From: Litorisediminicola beolgyonensis
Lineage (GTDB): Bacteria > Pseudomonadota > Alphaproteobacteria > Rhodobacterales > Rhodobacteraceae
Assembly (NCBI RefSeq): GCF_042679605.1
Contig: NZ_JBHTMU010000020.1
Location: 1 to 64,000 of the forward strand
DNA: 64,000 bases
Reading direction: 5' to 3'
Under the pieces are notes generated by a model. It did not search any database, had not been told where the DNA came from, and saw only the letters and a list, made by a program, of their open reading frames with translations. The position numbers were made by a program, and so were the translations under genes. Positions 53,138-63,242 of this stretch are shown one piece after another (the first letter of the stretch is position 1; each line of letters begins with the position of its first letter).

Positions 53138-53776
53138 ATGACCATCCAGCTTCACTGCTTCGGCGAGAGCGGCAACGCCTACAAGGCGGCGCTGGCGCTG
53201 GAGTTTTCCGGTCTCGACTGGGTGCCCGTGTTCGTCGATTTCTTCAACGGCGCGACCCGCACCGACGCGTATCGCCGCGATCTGAACGCGATGGGCGAAG
53301 TGCCGGTCATGGTCGACGGCGATTTGCGCCTCACCCAGTCCGGGGTGATCCAGACCTACGTGACCGAGAAGACCGGCCGGTTCGGCGGCGCCGACGCGGC
53401 CGAGCGCCGCGACGTTCTACGCTGGATGTTCTGGGACAACCACAAGCTCTCGAGCCAGGCGGGCATGACCCGCTTCCTGATGAATTTCCTGCCCGAGGAG
53501 AAGCGCCCGCAGCCGGTGATCGAGTTCATGCAGGGCCGGCTCAATGCCGCCTACAAGGTGCTCGACCAGCATCTGACGGGACGTGACTGGATCGTTGGCC
53601 GCAGCGTCACGAATGCGGATCTCTCCTGCTGCGGCTACCTCTACTACCCGGAACCCTTCGGCTTCGACCGCAAGGACTGGCCCCATATCGACGCCTGGCT
53701 GACGCGGCTCTCGCAGCAGCCCGGCTGGAAACACCCCTACGAGCTGATGCCCGGCTCCCCCGCCGACCGGGCCTGA
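53138..53776 (+). CDS. Glutathione S-transferase family protein
   Basis: This 212-residue protein has an N-terminal thioredoxin-like domain (IQLHCFGESGNAYKAALAL, then GEVPVMVDGDLRLTQSGVI with the cis-Pro glutathione-binding turn) and an all-helical C-terminal domain (VGRSVTNADLSCCGYLYYP). It likely conjugates glutathione to an electrophile or scavenges reactive acyl products. The start at 53138 lies just past the inverted-repeat element. It is 13 bp before the thiolase gene. Confidence 0.92.
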   Translation: MTIQLHCFGESGNAYKAALALEFSGLDWVPVFVDFFNGATRTDAYRRDLNAMGEVPVMVDGDLRLTQSGVIQTYVTEKTGRFGGADAAERRDVLRWMFWDNHKLSSQAGMTRFLMNFLPEEKRPQPVIEFMQGRLNAAYKVLDQHLTGRDWIVGRSVTNADLSCCGYLYYPEPFGFDRKDWPHIDAWLTRLSQQPGWKHPYELMPGSPADRA

Positions 53777-53789
53777 GGAAGGAGACGAC

Positions 53790-55001
53790 ATGACCGACGC
53801 CTATATCTACGACGCCATCCGCACGCCGCGCGGCAAGGGCCGCAAGGACGGCAGCCTGCACGAGGTGACGAGCGTGCGGCTCTCGGCCGAGATCCTGAAC
53901 GGTCTCAAGGCCCGCAACGGGCTCGAGGGCCATGCGGTCGAGGACGTGATCTGGGGCAATGCCACGCAGGTCGGCGAACAGGGCGGCTGCCTTGCGCGCA
54001 CCGCGGTCCTCGCCTCCGATCTCGACGAGCGCATTCCGGGCCTCTCGATCAACCGCTTCTGTGCCTCCGGCATGGAAGCCGTGAACCTCGCGGCGAACCA
54101 GGTCCGGGGCGGCGGCGGCGAGGCCTATATCGCGGGCGGCGTCGAGATGATGAGCCGCGTCGCCATGGGCTCGGACGGCGCCGCCGTCGCGGTCGATCCG
54201 TCGGTCGCGATGGAGCGCTATTTCGTGCCGCAGGGCATCTCGGCCGACATCATCGCCACCGAATACGGCATCTCGCGCGACGACGCCGACGCCTTCGCGG
54301 TCGAAAGCCAGAAGCGCGCCGCCGCGGCCTGGGCCGACAACCGGTTCGAGAAGTCGATCCATGTGGTGCGCGACATCAACGGCCTGCCGATCCTCGAGCG
54401 CGACGAATACATGCGCCCCGAGACCGACATGCAGGCGCTCGGCGCGCTGAAGCCCTCGTTCAAGGACCAGGGCGAGGTCATGCCCGGCTTCGACAAGGTG
54501 GCGCTGATCAAGTACCCGCATCTGGAACGGATCAACCACATCCACCATGCCGGGAACTCCTCGGGCATCGTCGACGGCGCCGCGGGCGTCTTGGTGGCGT
54601 CCAAGGAATGGGGCGAGCGTCACGGCCTGAAGCCGCGCGCGCGCATCCGCGCCACCGCCAAGATCGGCACCGATCCGACGATCATGCTGACCGGCCCGGT
54701 TCCGGTGACCGAGAAGATCCTCGCCGACAGCGGCATGAAGATCGGCGATATCGATCTCTTCGAGGTCAACGAGGCGTTCTCCTCGGTGGTGCTGCGCTTC
54801 ATGCAGGCCTTTGGCGTCGATCACGGCAAGCTCAACGTCAATGGCGGCGCCATCGCGATGGGTCACCCGCTGGGGGCCTCGGGCGCGATCATCATCGGCA
54901 CGCTCTTGGACGAGATGGAGCGCGCGGACCGCGAAACCGGTCTGGCCACGCTCTGTGTCGCCTCGGGCATGGGGGCCGCGACCATTCTCGAGCGCGTGTG
55001 A
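53790..55001 (+). CDS. Acetyl-CoA C-acyltransferase (thiolase, FadA/FadI type)
   Basis: This 403-residue thiolase has the nucleophilic cysteine in SINRFCASGMEAVN, the substrate-binding GGGEAYIAGGVEMMSR region, the His motif NVNGGAIAMGHPLGASGA, and the second catalytic cysteine in LCVASGMGAATI. It cleaves 3-ketoacyl-CoA with CoA in the last step of beta-oxidation. It is in an operon with FadJ-like and acyl-CoA dehydrogenase genes. The GGAAGGAGACGAC site precedes the start. Confidence 0.96.
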   Translation: MTDAYIYDAIRTPRGKGRKDGSLHEVTSVRLSAEILNGLKARNGLEGHAVEDVIWGNATQVGEQGGCLARTAVLASDLDERIPGLSINRFCASGMEAVNLAANQVRGGGGEAYIAGGVEMMSRVAMGSDGAAVAVDPSVAMERYFVPQGISADIIATEYGISRDDADAFAVESQKRAAAAWADNRFEKSIHVVRDINGLPILERDEYMRPETDMQALGALKPSFKDQGEVMPGFDKVALIKYPHLERINHIHHAGNSSGIVDGAAGVLVASKEWGERHGLKPRARIRATAKIGTDPTIMLTGPVPVTEKILADSGMKIGDIDLFEVNEAFSSVVLRFMQAFGVDHGKLNVNGGAIAMGHPLGASGAIIIGTLLDEMERADRETGLATLCVASGMGAATILERV

Positions 55002-55008
55002 GGTCAGC

Positions 55009-55455
55009 GTGGCAAAGCTCGATCCGGACAGCGTGACGATCACCCGGGCAGAGCCCGGGGACCGGCTGGGCGACTACACCGCCTGGCGCCTGTCGGAGGC
55101 CGGCGGGCTCACGCAGTTCGGCGCGCTGATCGAAGAGTTGGCGCCCGGATCGAGCTCGTCGGACCGGCACTGGCATTCGGACGAGGACGAGCTTCTCTAC
55201 ATGCTCTCGGGCGAGGCGGTGCTGGTCGAGGATGCGGGCGAAGCGCCGCTCTATCCCGGCGATTGCTGCGCCTGGCCCAAGGGCGTCGCCAATGGCCACC
55301 GGATCGAGAACCGCTCGGACGCGCCCTGCCGATACCTCGTGGTCGGCACGCGCAGCCCGGACGACACCGTCACCTACACCACCGAAGACAAGATCCTGAC
55401 AAAGCGGAACTTCGTGAAAACCCTGACGCGCAAGGATGGCTCGCCCCTCGGCTGA
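55009..55455 (+). CDS. Cupin-domain protein
   Basis: This 148-residue small cupin has the metal-binding barrel motif HWHSDEDELLYMLSGEAVLV and GDCCAWPKGVANGHRIEN. The GTG at 55009 follows GAGG at five bases, and the gene begins eight bases after the thiolase stop. Its position between thiolase and the bifunctional enzyme in the operon is unusual. It might bind or hydrolyse a small ligand, but no reaction is known. Confidence 0.85.
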   Translation: MAKLDPDSVTITRAEPGDRLGDYTAWRLSEAGGLTQFGALIEELAPGSSSSDRHWHSDEDELLYMLSGEAVLVEDAGEAPLYPGDCCAWPKGVANGHRIENRSDAPCRYLVVGTRSPDDTVTYTTEDKILTKRNFVKTLTRKDGSPLG

Positions 55456-55516
55456 GGCGACCCGCGTCGAGACAAGGACAGGCGGCCCGACCGGGTCGCG
55501 AGAGGAGATTAGAGAG

Positions 55517-57718
55517 ATGAGCGATTTCACCATGGAGACCGGCGCCGACGGCGTCGCCATCATCACCTGGGATTGCCCCGGAAAGAGCATGAACGTCCTG
55601 TCGATGGACGCGCTGCGCGCGCTCGACGGGATGATCGACGAGGTGCTGTCGAATGACGACATCAAGGGCGCCGTGATCACCTCGGGCAAGGACAGCTTCG
55701 CCGCCGGCATGGACCTGAACGTCCTTGCGCGGATGAAGGAAGACGCGGGCGACGAGCCGGCGCGGGGTCTCTTCGACGGGATCATGCAGATGCATGGCGC
55801 GCTCCGGAAGATCGAGCGGGCGGGCATGGATCCGAAGACCAACAAGGGCGGCAAGCCCATCGCCGCCGCCCTGCCCGGCACCGCGCTCGGCATCGGCCTC
55901 GAGATCCCGCTGGCCTGTCACCGCATCTTCGTGACCCCAGACCCCAAGGCCAAGATCGGCCTTCCGGAGATCATGGTCGGCATCTTCCCCGGCGCGGGCG
56001 GCACCACGCGGCTCATGCGCAAGATGGGCGCGATGGCGGCCTCGCCCTTCCTTCTCGAAGGCAAGCTTTCCGATCCGATCAAGGCGCAGAAGGCCGGTCT
56101 GGTGGACGAGGTCGTGGCCGACCCGGTCGGCGCGGCACACGAGTGGGTCTTGAACGCGACCGACAAGGACATCGTGAAGCCCTGGGACGAGAAGGGCTAC
56201 AAGATCCCCGGCGGCGCGCCCTACCACCCGGCGGGCTTCATGACCTTCGTCGGCGCCTCGGCGATGGTCAACGCCAACACCAAGGGCGTCTACCCGGCGG
56301 CCAAGGCGCTGCTCTCGGCGGTCTATGAAGGCGCGATGGTGCCCTTCGACACCGCGCTCAAGATCGAGGCGCGGCACTTCGTGAACGTGCTGATGAACCC
56401 CTCCTCCTCGGCTATGATCCGGTCGCTCTTCATCAATAAGGGCAAGCTCGAGAAGGGCGCCGTGCGTCCCGAGGGCGTCTCGGACCAGACGGTCAAGAAG
56501 GTCGGCGTCCTCGGCGCTGGCATGATGGGCGCGGGCATCGCGCTCGTGTCGGCCATTGCCGGGATCGAGGTCGTGCTGATCGACCAGAAGCAGGAGGCCG
56601 CCGACAAGGGCCGCGCCTATACCGAGGCCTACATGGATGCGGGCATCAAGAAGAAGAAGGCGACCGAGGACAAGAAGGAGCGCACGCTCGCGCTGATCAC
56701 GGCGACCACCGACTACGCCGCGCTCGAGGGCTGCGACCTGATCATCGAGGCGGTCTTCGAGGATCCGAAGATCAAGGCCGAGGTGACCGCCAAGGTCGAA
56801 GAGGTGATCGGCGAGGACTGCATCTTCGCGACCAACACCTCGACCCTGCCGATCTCGGATCTCGCCCGGGCCTCGAAGCGGCCCGAGCAGTATATCGGCA
56901 TCCATTTCTTCTCGCCGGTCGAGAAGATGATGCTGGTCGAGATCATCAAGGGCAAGGAGACCGGCGACCGCGCGGTGGCCAAGGCGCTCGATTACGTGCG
57001 CCAGATCCGCAAGACCCCGATCGTGGTGAACGACGCCCGCTTCTTCTACGCCAACCGCTGCATCATCCCCTATATCAACGAGGGCATCCGCATGGTGGCC
57101 GAGGGCGTCGAGCCCGCGCTGGTCGAGAACGCGGCCAAGAACATCGGCATGCCGCTCGGACCGCTGCAACTTGTGGACGAGACCTCGATCGACCTCGGCG
57201 CCAAGATCGCCCGCGCCACCAAGGCGGCGATGGGCGACGCCTATGCCGACGAGGCGGTGGACGAGGTGATCTTCTGGATGGAGGATGCCGGGAGGCTCGG
57301 CCGCAAGTCCAAGGCCGGGTTCTACGCCTATGACGAGAACGGCAAGCGTCAGGGGCTCTGGGACGGGCTCGGCGACAAGTATCCGGTGGCCGACGAGCAG
57401 CCCGACGTGATCGAGGTGCAGCACCGTCTTCTCTTCGCCCAGGCTCTGGAAGCGGTGCGCGCGCTCGAGGATGGCGTGCTCATGGACATCCGCGAAGGCG
57501 ATGTCGGCGCGATCCTGGGCTGGGGCTTCGCGCCCTGGTCGGGCGGACCGCTGTCCTGGCTCGACATGCTGGGCGCGGCCTTCGCGGCGGAGCGCTGCGA
57601 CCAGCTTTCCGCCAAGCACGGAGCGCGCTTCGACTGCCCGGCGCTCCTGCGCGAGATGGCCGACAAGGGCCAGAGCTTCTACGGCCGCTTCGCACCCGAG
57701 GCCGAGGAAGCCGCCTGA
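55517..57718 (+). CDS. fadJ: Bifunctional enoyl-CoA hydratase / 3-hydroxyacyl-CoA dehydrogenase (FadJ-like)
   Basis: This 733-residue protein has an N-terminal crotonase domain (about 1-190, with GTALGIGLEIPLACH and GLPEIMVGIFPGAGGTTR carrying the catalytic glutamates), a linker, an NAD domain with GVLGAGMMGAGIA near residue 333 and the catalytic histidine in IGIHFFSPVEKMMLVEI, and C-terminal dehydrogenase domains. It performs hydration and oxidation in beta-oxidation. It ends the operon with the thiolase, GST and acyl-CoA dehydrogenase genes. FadJ rather than FadB is inferred from operon type. Confidence 0.93.
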   Translation: MSDFTMETGADGVAIITWDCPGKSMNVLSMDALRALDGMIDEVLSNDDIKGAVITSGKDSFAAGMDLNVLARMKEDAGDEPARGLFDGIMQMHGALRKIERAGMDPKTNKGGKPIAAALPGTALGIGLEIPLACHRIFVTPDPKAKIGLPEIMVGIFPGAGGTTRLMRKMGAMAASPFLLEGKLSDPIKAQKAGLVDEVVADPVGAAHEWVLNATDKDIVKPWDEKGYKIPGGAPYHPAGFMTFVGASAMVNANTKGVYPAAKALLSAVYEGAMVPFDTALKIEARHFVNVLMNPSSSAMIRSLFINKGKLEKGAVRPEGVSDQTVKKVGVLGAGMMGAGIALVSAIAGIEVVLIDQKQEAADKGRAYTEAYMDAGIKKKKATEDKKERTLALITATTDYAALEGCDLIIEAVFEDPKIKAEVTAKVEEVIGEDCIFATNTSTLPISDLARASKRPEQYIGIHFFSPVEKMMLVEIIKGKETGDRAVAKALDYVRQIRKTPIVVNDARFFYANRCIIPYINEGIRMVAEGVEPALVENAAKNIGMPLGPLQLVDETSIDLGAKIARATKAAMGDAYADEAVDEVIFWMEDAGRLGRKSKAGFYAYDENGKRQGLWDGLGDKYPVADEQPDVIEVQHRLLFAQALEAVRALEDGVLMDIREGDVGAILGWGFAPWSGGPLSWLDMLGAAFAAERCDQLSAKHGARFDCPALLREMADKGQSFYGRFAPEAEEAA

Positions 57719-57725
57719 GGCACAG

Positions 57726-57758
57726 ACCGGGGCTGCCCACGCGGCCCCGGTTCTCCTT
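57726..57758 (+). terminator. Intrinsic terminator of the beta-oxidation operon
   Basis: ACCGGGGC (57726-57733) pairs with GCCCCGGT (57744-57751) with a 10-nt loop, followed by TCTCCTT. It is just after the FadJ stop. Confidence 0.75.
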
Positions 57759-57907
57759 CGGGGCGCGTCAGAATCCCTGAAGTCAGAATCGACACCGCTG
57801 GCCTCCGGTCGGAACGCGACCGATCCGCGCCGGAAGGCGCTCGCGGGAAATCGCGCAAGACAGCGCCGGATCTTGCATCTCCGCCCTGCCCGCCTCTAAT
57901 ACCGCGC

Positions 57908-58576
57908 ATGCTCCCTCGCGCCCTGCTCCACGCTTTCGCCTTTGCAACGGTCCTGCCCGGAGCCGCCGGGGCGCATCCCCATGTCTTCATCGACACCGCG
58001 TTCGAGCTGATCTTCGACGCCGACGGAGCGCTCGAAGCCGTGCGCATCGACTGGGCCTATGACGAGTTCTACTCGCTGATGATGATCGAGGAGAGCGGTC
58101 TCGACGCCGATGGCGACGGCAGCCCCGAGCAATCCGCGCTCGACGCCTTTGCCGGCCAGGATGTCGACTGGGCCTCGGGCTTTCCCGGCGATTTCACCAT
58201 CGCCCAGGACGGCGAGGCCGTGATGCTTAGCGCCCCGGTGGACCACCGGGTCCGCTACGAGGCCGGGCGGGTCGTGACCTCGCATGTCCGCCCCTTGGTC
58301 GCGCCTCTCGACGTCTCGCAAGGCGCGGTGACCGCGCAGGCCTACGATCCGACCTATTTCGTGGCCTATGACGTGCCCGGGACACCCGGCATCTCCGGGC
58401 GCGAGGATTGCCGCCTCAACCGCGAAACCGCCGACCGCGAGGCCGCAACCGCCGAATATGGCGCAAAACTTGCCGAGATCGACGAAAGCTCCGACACGTT
58501 CGAGGCCGTGGAGCTTCCCGATATCGGCGTGCTCTTCGCCGACCGCTTCCTGCTGACATGCGCCGCCTCCTCCTGA
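57908..58576 (+). CDS. DUF1007-family exported protein
   Basis: This 222-residue protein has a Sec signal peptide ending GAAG or GAAGA, then AHPHVFIDTAFELIFDADG, the hallmark of the DUF1007 family. The HPH motif may bind a transition metal. It overlaps the NicO transporter gene, a conserved pairing that suggests a role in periplasmic nickel or cobalt binding. No riboswitch is visible upstream (no B12-type motif). Confidence 0.88.
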   Translation: MLPRALLHAFAFATVLPGAAGAHPHVFIDTAFELIFDADGALEAVRIDWAYDEFYSLMMIEESGLDADGDGSPEQSALDAFAGQDVDWASGFPGDFTIAQDGEAVMLSAPVDHRVRYEAGRVVTSHVRPLVAPLDVSQGAVTAQAYDPTYFVAYDVPGTPGISGREDCRLNRETADREAATAEYGAKLAEIDESSDTFEAVELPDIGVLFADRFLLTCAASS

Positions 58577-59460
58577 TCCCGCTGGCGCTTCTGGCCGTCG
58601 CGGCCGTCTGGGCCTTCGCGAGCGGCCTCGACCAGGATGTCGCGCGCTGGGCCGCGGGCTGGCAGCGCGAGTTCCAGAACGCGCTTGCGGGCGGCCTTCG
58701 CGCGCTCCGGGCGGGCGAGCCCGGGGCAACCGCGGCGCTGGTCGGCCTCTGCTTCGCCTACGGGTTTTTCCACGCGCTCGGCCCCGGCCACGGCAAGTTC
58801 CTGATCGGGGGATACGGCGTCAGCAACGCCGTTCCGCTCGTGCGTTTGTCGGTGATCTCGCTTCTCGCCTCGCTCGGACAAGCCGCGACCGCGATCGTGC
58901 TGGTCTTGGCGGGCCTGACGGTGCTCGGATGGACCCGGGCGCAGTTGACCGGCGTGGCCGAGACCGTCATGCTGCCGCTCAGCGCCTTGGCCATCGGCCT
59001 GATCGGTCTCTGGATCGCGGCCCGCGGCGCGCGGAGGCTCTGGCGTCTCCGCTCGGCGCCATCCCATGACCACCACCACCACGATCACAGCTGCGGATCG
59101 GGCTGCGGCCACCGCCACGGACCGAGCGCCGAGGAGATCCGCGAGGCCGGCGGGATCAGGGACGCGGCGGCGCTGATCGGCGGGATCGCGATCCGGCCCT
59201 GCTCGGGTGCGATCCTCCTTCTGGTGCTGACCTGGCACATGGATATCCTGGGTGCCGGTATCCTCGGGGCCATCGCCATGTCGACGGGCACCGCCGCGCT
59301 CACCATCCTCGTTGCGATGAGCAGCGTTTTCCTGCGGGAAAGCGCGCTCTTCTCGCTGTCCGGTGCGGCGCGGGCCGGTCAGATCCTGCCGCCGCTCGAG
59401 ATCGCCGCCGGGATCACGATCCTCATCGTCTCGCTTCAGATGGCCCGGCTCGCGATCTGA
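58558..59460 (+). CDS. NicO-family nickel/cobalt transporter (RcnA/HoxN-like)
   Basis: This 300-residue inner-membrane protein has six hydrophobic segments. The FFHALGPGHGKF motif (residues about 72-83) and the IRPCSGAILLLVL segment are NicO signatures. A cytoplasmic or periplasmic loop at residues 170-187 is strongly His-rich, with two cysteines, and probably binds nickel or cobalt. RcnA-type relatives export these ions and HoxN-type ones import them; the direction is not determined here. It overlaps the DUF1007 gene by 19 bp. Confidence 0.9.
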   Translation: MRRLLLIPLALLAVAAVWAFASGLDQDVARWAAGWQREFQNALAGGLRALRAGEPGATAALVGLCFAYGFFHALGPGHGKFLIGGYGVSNAVPLVRLSVISLLASLGQAATAIVLVLAGLTVLGWTRAQLTGVAETVMLPLSALAIGLIGLWIAARGARRLWRLRSAPSHDHHHHDHSCGSGCGHRHGPSAEEIREAGGIRDAAALIGGIAIRPCSGAILLLVLTWHMDILGAGILGAIAMSTGTAALTILVAMSSVFLRESALFSLSGAARAGQILPPLEIAAGITILIVSLQMARLAI

Positions 59461-59494
59461 GACCGCCCCAGCCTCGTCCGTAACCCGTCGCGAC

Positions 59495-60826
59495 CTATTC
59501 GCGCGGCGCGTCCCGGGCCAGAAGATCGTCGGCGTCCTGCCGCTCGGCGGCGACGAGCGGGATCAGCGCCTTTTCCTCGGACTGATGCGCCGAACCGGAG
59601 CTTTGCTCGACCTTCGGCGAGGGCTTCGGTGTCGAAGGCGACGGGGCCTTCGCAGCCACCTCCGGCAAGGGTCCGGCCCCCTCGAGACGGATTCGGTAGG
59701 TCGTGTCGGGGATCGCGACGCCGGCATCCTCGATCGCGGCCTTCACCAGCCGGATGGCATCGCCGCGGGCCGTGGCGAACCCGGTCGCGTTCTGGTCGAT
59801 CCAGCCGGTCACCCGCAGGATCGCGCCGGATTCGGTGATGTTCTCGATCCAGACCAGCTCCTCGGGGTCGTCGAGAACGAAGGGCTGGGCCTTGAGCGCC
59901 GCCTGCGCCAGCACCCGCGTCGCTTCGAGATCCGCGTCGGGGTCGATGCCAATATCGAAGACGAAGCGTCGCGCGGGGTTCTGGGTGTAGTTCACGATCC
60001 GGCCCTTGAAGACCGAGGCGTTCGGGATGCGGATGTGGTTGCCGTCGAGCGACAGAAGGATCGTCGCGCGCGAGGTCAGGCGGATGACCCGGCCGATATC
60101 GCCCTCGATCTCGACAAGGTCGTTCGGCCGGAACGGCTGACGGAGGCTCAGCATGATCGAGGCCACGAAATTCTCGACCGTGTCGCGGACCGCGAAACCG
60201 ATGGCGAGACCGACGATCCCCGCCGCGCCGAGGATGGTCCCGAGAAGCGCCGCCGCGCCGAGAAGATCGAGCGCAACAACGATGCCCACGATGCCGCTGG
60301 CGACCCGGAAGGCCTGCCGGTAGATGCCCGCGATGAAGGCGTTGGGCGCGAGACGATCCCAGACGGTCAGCCGCGCGCCCCAGAAGCCCAGCGCCAAAAT
60401 GGCCGCGAAGGCCACGAGCGCGAGCAACAGGAGCGGCAAGCGGGCGACGAACTGGTCGGCGCGGGCGCGGAAACGGTCGAAGGCGGGATTGATCTGCTGC
60501 GCGATGTCGTCCGACGCGGACAGCGCATCGGTGACCGCGACGACCCCTTCGAGCCGCTCGGCGATCCCGGCCACGTCCTGGCTGACGCCCGGATCCGCCA
60601 CCGCGCCGGTCAGCGTGACGACGCCCGCATCGACCGAGACGGTGATCTCGTCATGTCCCAGGGCCGCGATGATGGCGCGCAACCTGTCGGCGATGGCCGT
60701 GTCCGAGGGCGGGTTCTCGACCGAGAGAACCCGGGCGGGCTCGCCCGAGGCGTCCGGCTCCTGGGCCATCGCGGGACCGAGCGGCAGGAGGAGAAGACAG
60801 GCGAGAAGGAGAACGAGGCGCGTCAT
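59495..60826 (-). CDS. BON-domain mechanosensitive channel (MscS family)
   Basis: This 443-residue protein has a signal peptide, a BON domain (about residues 37-105, ITVSVDAGVVTLTGAVADPG), three membrane segments including the pore-like third one near residues 190-215, and an MscS core with LSLRQPFRPNDLVEIEGDIG. BON domains bind membranes or lipids and are unusual at the periplasmic end of an MscS protein. The ATG at 60824-60826 gives the signal peptide. It probably opens under hypo-osmotic stress. Confidence 0.9.
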   Translation of the reverse strand: MTRLVLLLACLLLLPLGPAMAQEPDASGEPARVLSVENPPSDTAIADRLRAIIAALGHDEITVSVDAGVVTLTGAVADPGVSQDVAGIAERLEGVVAVTDALSASDDIAQQINPAFDRFRARADQFVARLPLLLLALVAFAAILALGFWGARLTVWDRLAPNAFIAGIYRQAFRVASGIVGIVVALDLLGAAALLGTILGAAGIVGLAIGFAVRDTVENFVASIMLSLRQPFRPNDLVEIEGDIGRVIRLTSRATILLSLDGNHIRIPNASVFKGRIVNYTQNPARRFVFDIGIDPDADLEATRVLAQAALKAQPFVLDDPEELVWIENITESGAILRVTGWIDQNATGFATARGDAIRLVKAAIEDAGVAIPDTTYRIRLEGAGPLPEVAAKAPSPSTPKPSPKVEQSSGSAHQSEEKALIPLVAAERQDADDLLARDAPRE

Positions 60827-60957
60827 GCCTCTATCTTTAGCGCGTGGCGGGACGATATCCATGCGCGGGCGTATTCCTTAGCGCGCGGATCGGTGTCGGG
60901 TGGACCAGGGGCAAAGCCCCGTCGCCGGGACTCTGCCGAAGTCTTTCAAGCCTGCGC

Positions 60958-62000
<1,043 letters not shown>

Positions 62001-62001
<1 letters not shown>

Positions 62002-63242
62002 CACGCATCCTCCCTGTTGGCCCAGGCAAGCCAGATGGCCGCCGTCCAGGTGAACCGGTCGCCGCCACAGGGCGTGGCATCGAGCGGATCGAAATATTCG
62101 AAGAAGCCGCCCGAGCGGATCAGCTCGGCGGTTTCCTTGCGGAGCCGCCGCTCCTCGGCGCTGCGCCCCGCGCTCGTGAGCCCGATGGCGATGAGCGCGT
62201 TGACCACGGGCCAGGTCGGCCCGCGCCAGTAGCGCCGCGGATCGAAGCTGTCGGCGGCGGGATCGTTCGAGGGGATGCCGTAGCGGACACGGTCCCACAT
62301 GGCGGCGAGCTTCTCTTCCATCGCGGCGTTCTCGACGCCTGCGAGAAGGCCCAGCGCCGCGCCCGAGGAGATGGCCGAGGCAAATTCGCCGGTCCGCGCA
62401 TCGCGGGCGCAATAGGCCTGCAACTCGTCGTTCCAGATCGACGGCAGCGCCGCCTCGATCTCGGCCGCCATGGCGAGCGGCTCGGTCGGATCCTCGCCCA
62501 GAGTCTCGGCGATGGCGGCAAGGTCGCGGTTCGCGCGGATGAGGATGAAGGTGATCGCCGGATCGGCCATCAGAAATGGCCCGTCCTCGAGGATGGTCTT
62601 CTGATCCCAGCCGCAGGCCCGTCCGAACTGGACCATGGCGATATAGCGGTCGTAATCCTCTTTGCCCGGCCGCATCGAGGCATCGACATGCCCGGTGTCG
62701 CGGCGGGTATAGGTGCCGACCTGGGAGCCGTCGACATTGGCCATGCCGGGATCCCAGTCGGGGCAGTTGTCGCGGCCTGATTCCCAGGGGTGGGTGACGC
62801 AGGCGACGCCCTCGGGGCAGCGCCAGTCGCGCCACCAGCGGTGCCAGGCCAGCATGCGCGGATAAAGCGCGCGGAGCCGCTCGGTCCCGCCAACGCTGTC
62901 ATGGATCTTGCGCGCCAGGATCGCGGCCACGGGCGGCTGCGAGATCCCCGAGGATGCGGGCGTCGTGCCGGGGCCCCAGACCGACGGTCCGGGGAAGTAG
63001 CCGTCGTCTTCCTTGTGAAAGACGATATGCGGCACCATGCCGGTGTCCCACTGGGCCGAGAACAGCGTCTCGAGCTCGGTCCAGGCGCGGTCCGGGTCGA
63101 AGGTCGAGAAGCCCCAGGCGGCAAAAGCGGAGTCCCAGTTCCACTGGAAGGGATAGAGCCCCGCGGTCGGGATCGTGTAGCCGCCGCGGTCGTTGCCGCG
63201 CAGGATCTCCCGGGCGGTCGCGTCGAGATCGGTCATGGTCAT
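62001..63242 (-). CDS. Glycoside hydrolase of the MGH1/GH63-like family
   Basis: This 413-residue (alpha/alpha)6-barrel enzyme has the family motif FQWNWDSAFAAWGF and the SGRDNCPDWDPGM region, with RYWRGPTWPVVNALI near the C-terminus. Relatives include trehalase-like, glucosylglycerate and mannosylglycerate hydrolases. It is encoded inside a sugar ABC importer operon, suggesting it splits the imported disaccharide or compatible solute. There is no signal peptide, so it acts in the cytoplasm. The sugar is not identifiable here. Confidence 0.85.

Noticed and set aside
52600..53145. Lysine- or phenylalanine-rich small proteins across the repeat element
   Set aside because: The aromatic or basic runs arise from reading the 21-bp repeat, and the frames have no ribosome-binding site or domain support.
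55370..57619. 749-codon open frame antisense to the FadJ-like gene
   Set aside because: The sense gene has hydratase and dehydrogenase motifs; the antisense frame is a codon-bias shadow.
57753..57907. Cobalamin or nickel riboswitch upstream of the DUF1007/NicO genes
   Set aside because: No B12-box-like or other known aptamer sequence is visible in the leader.
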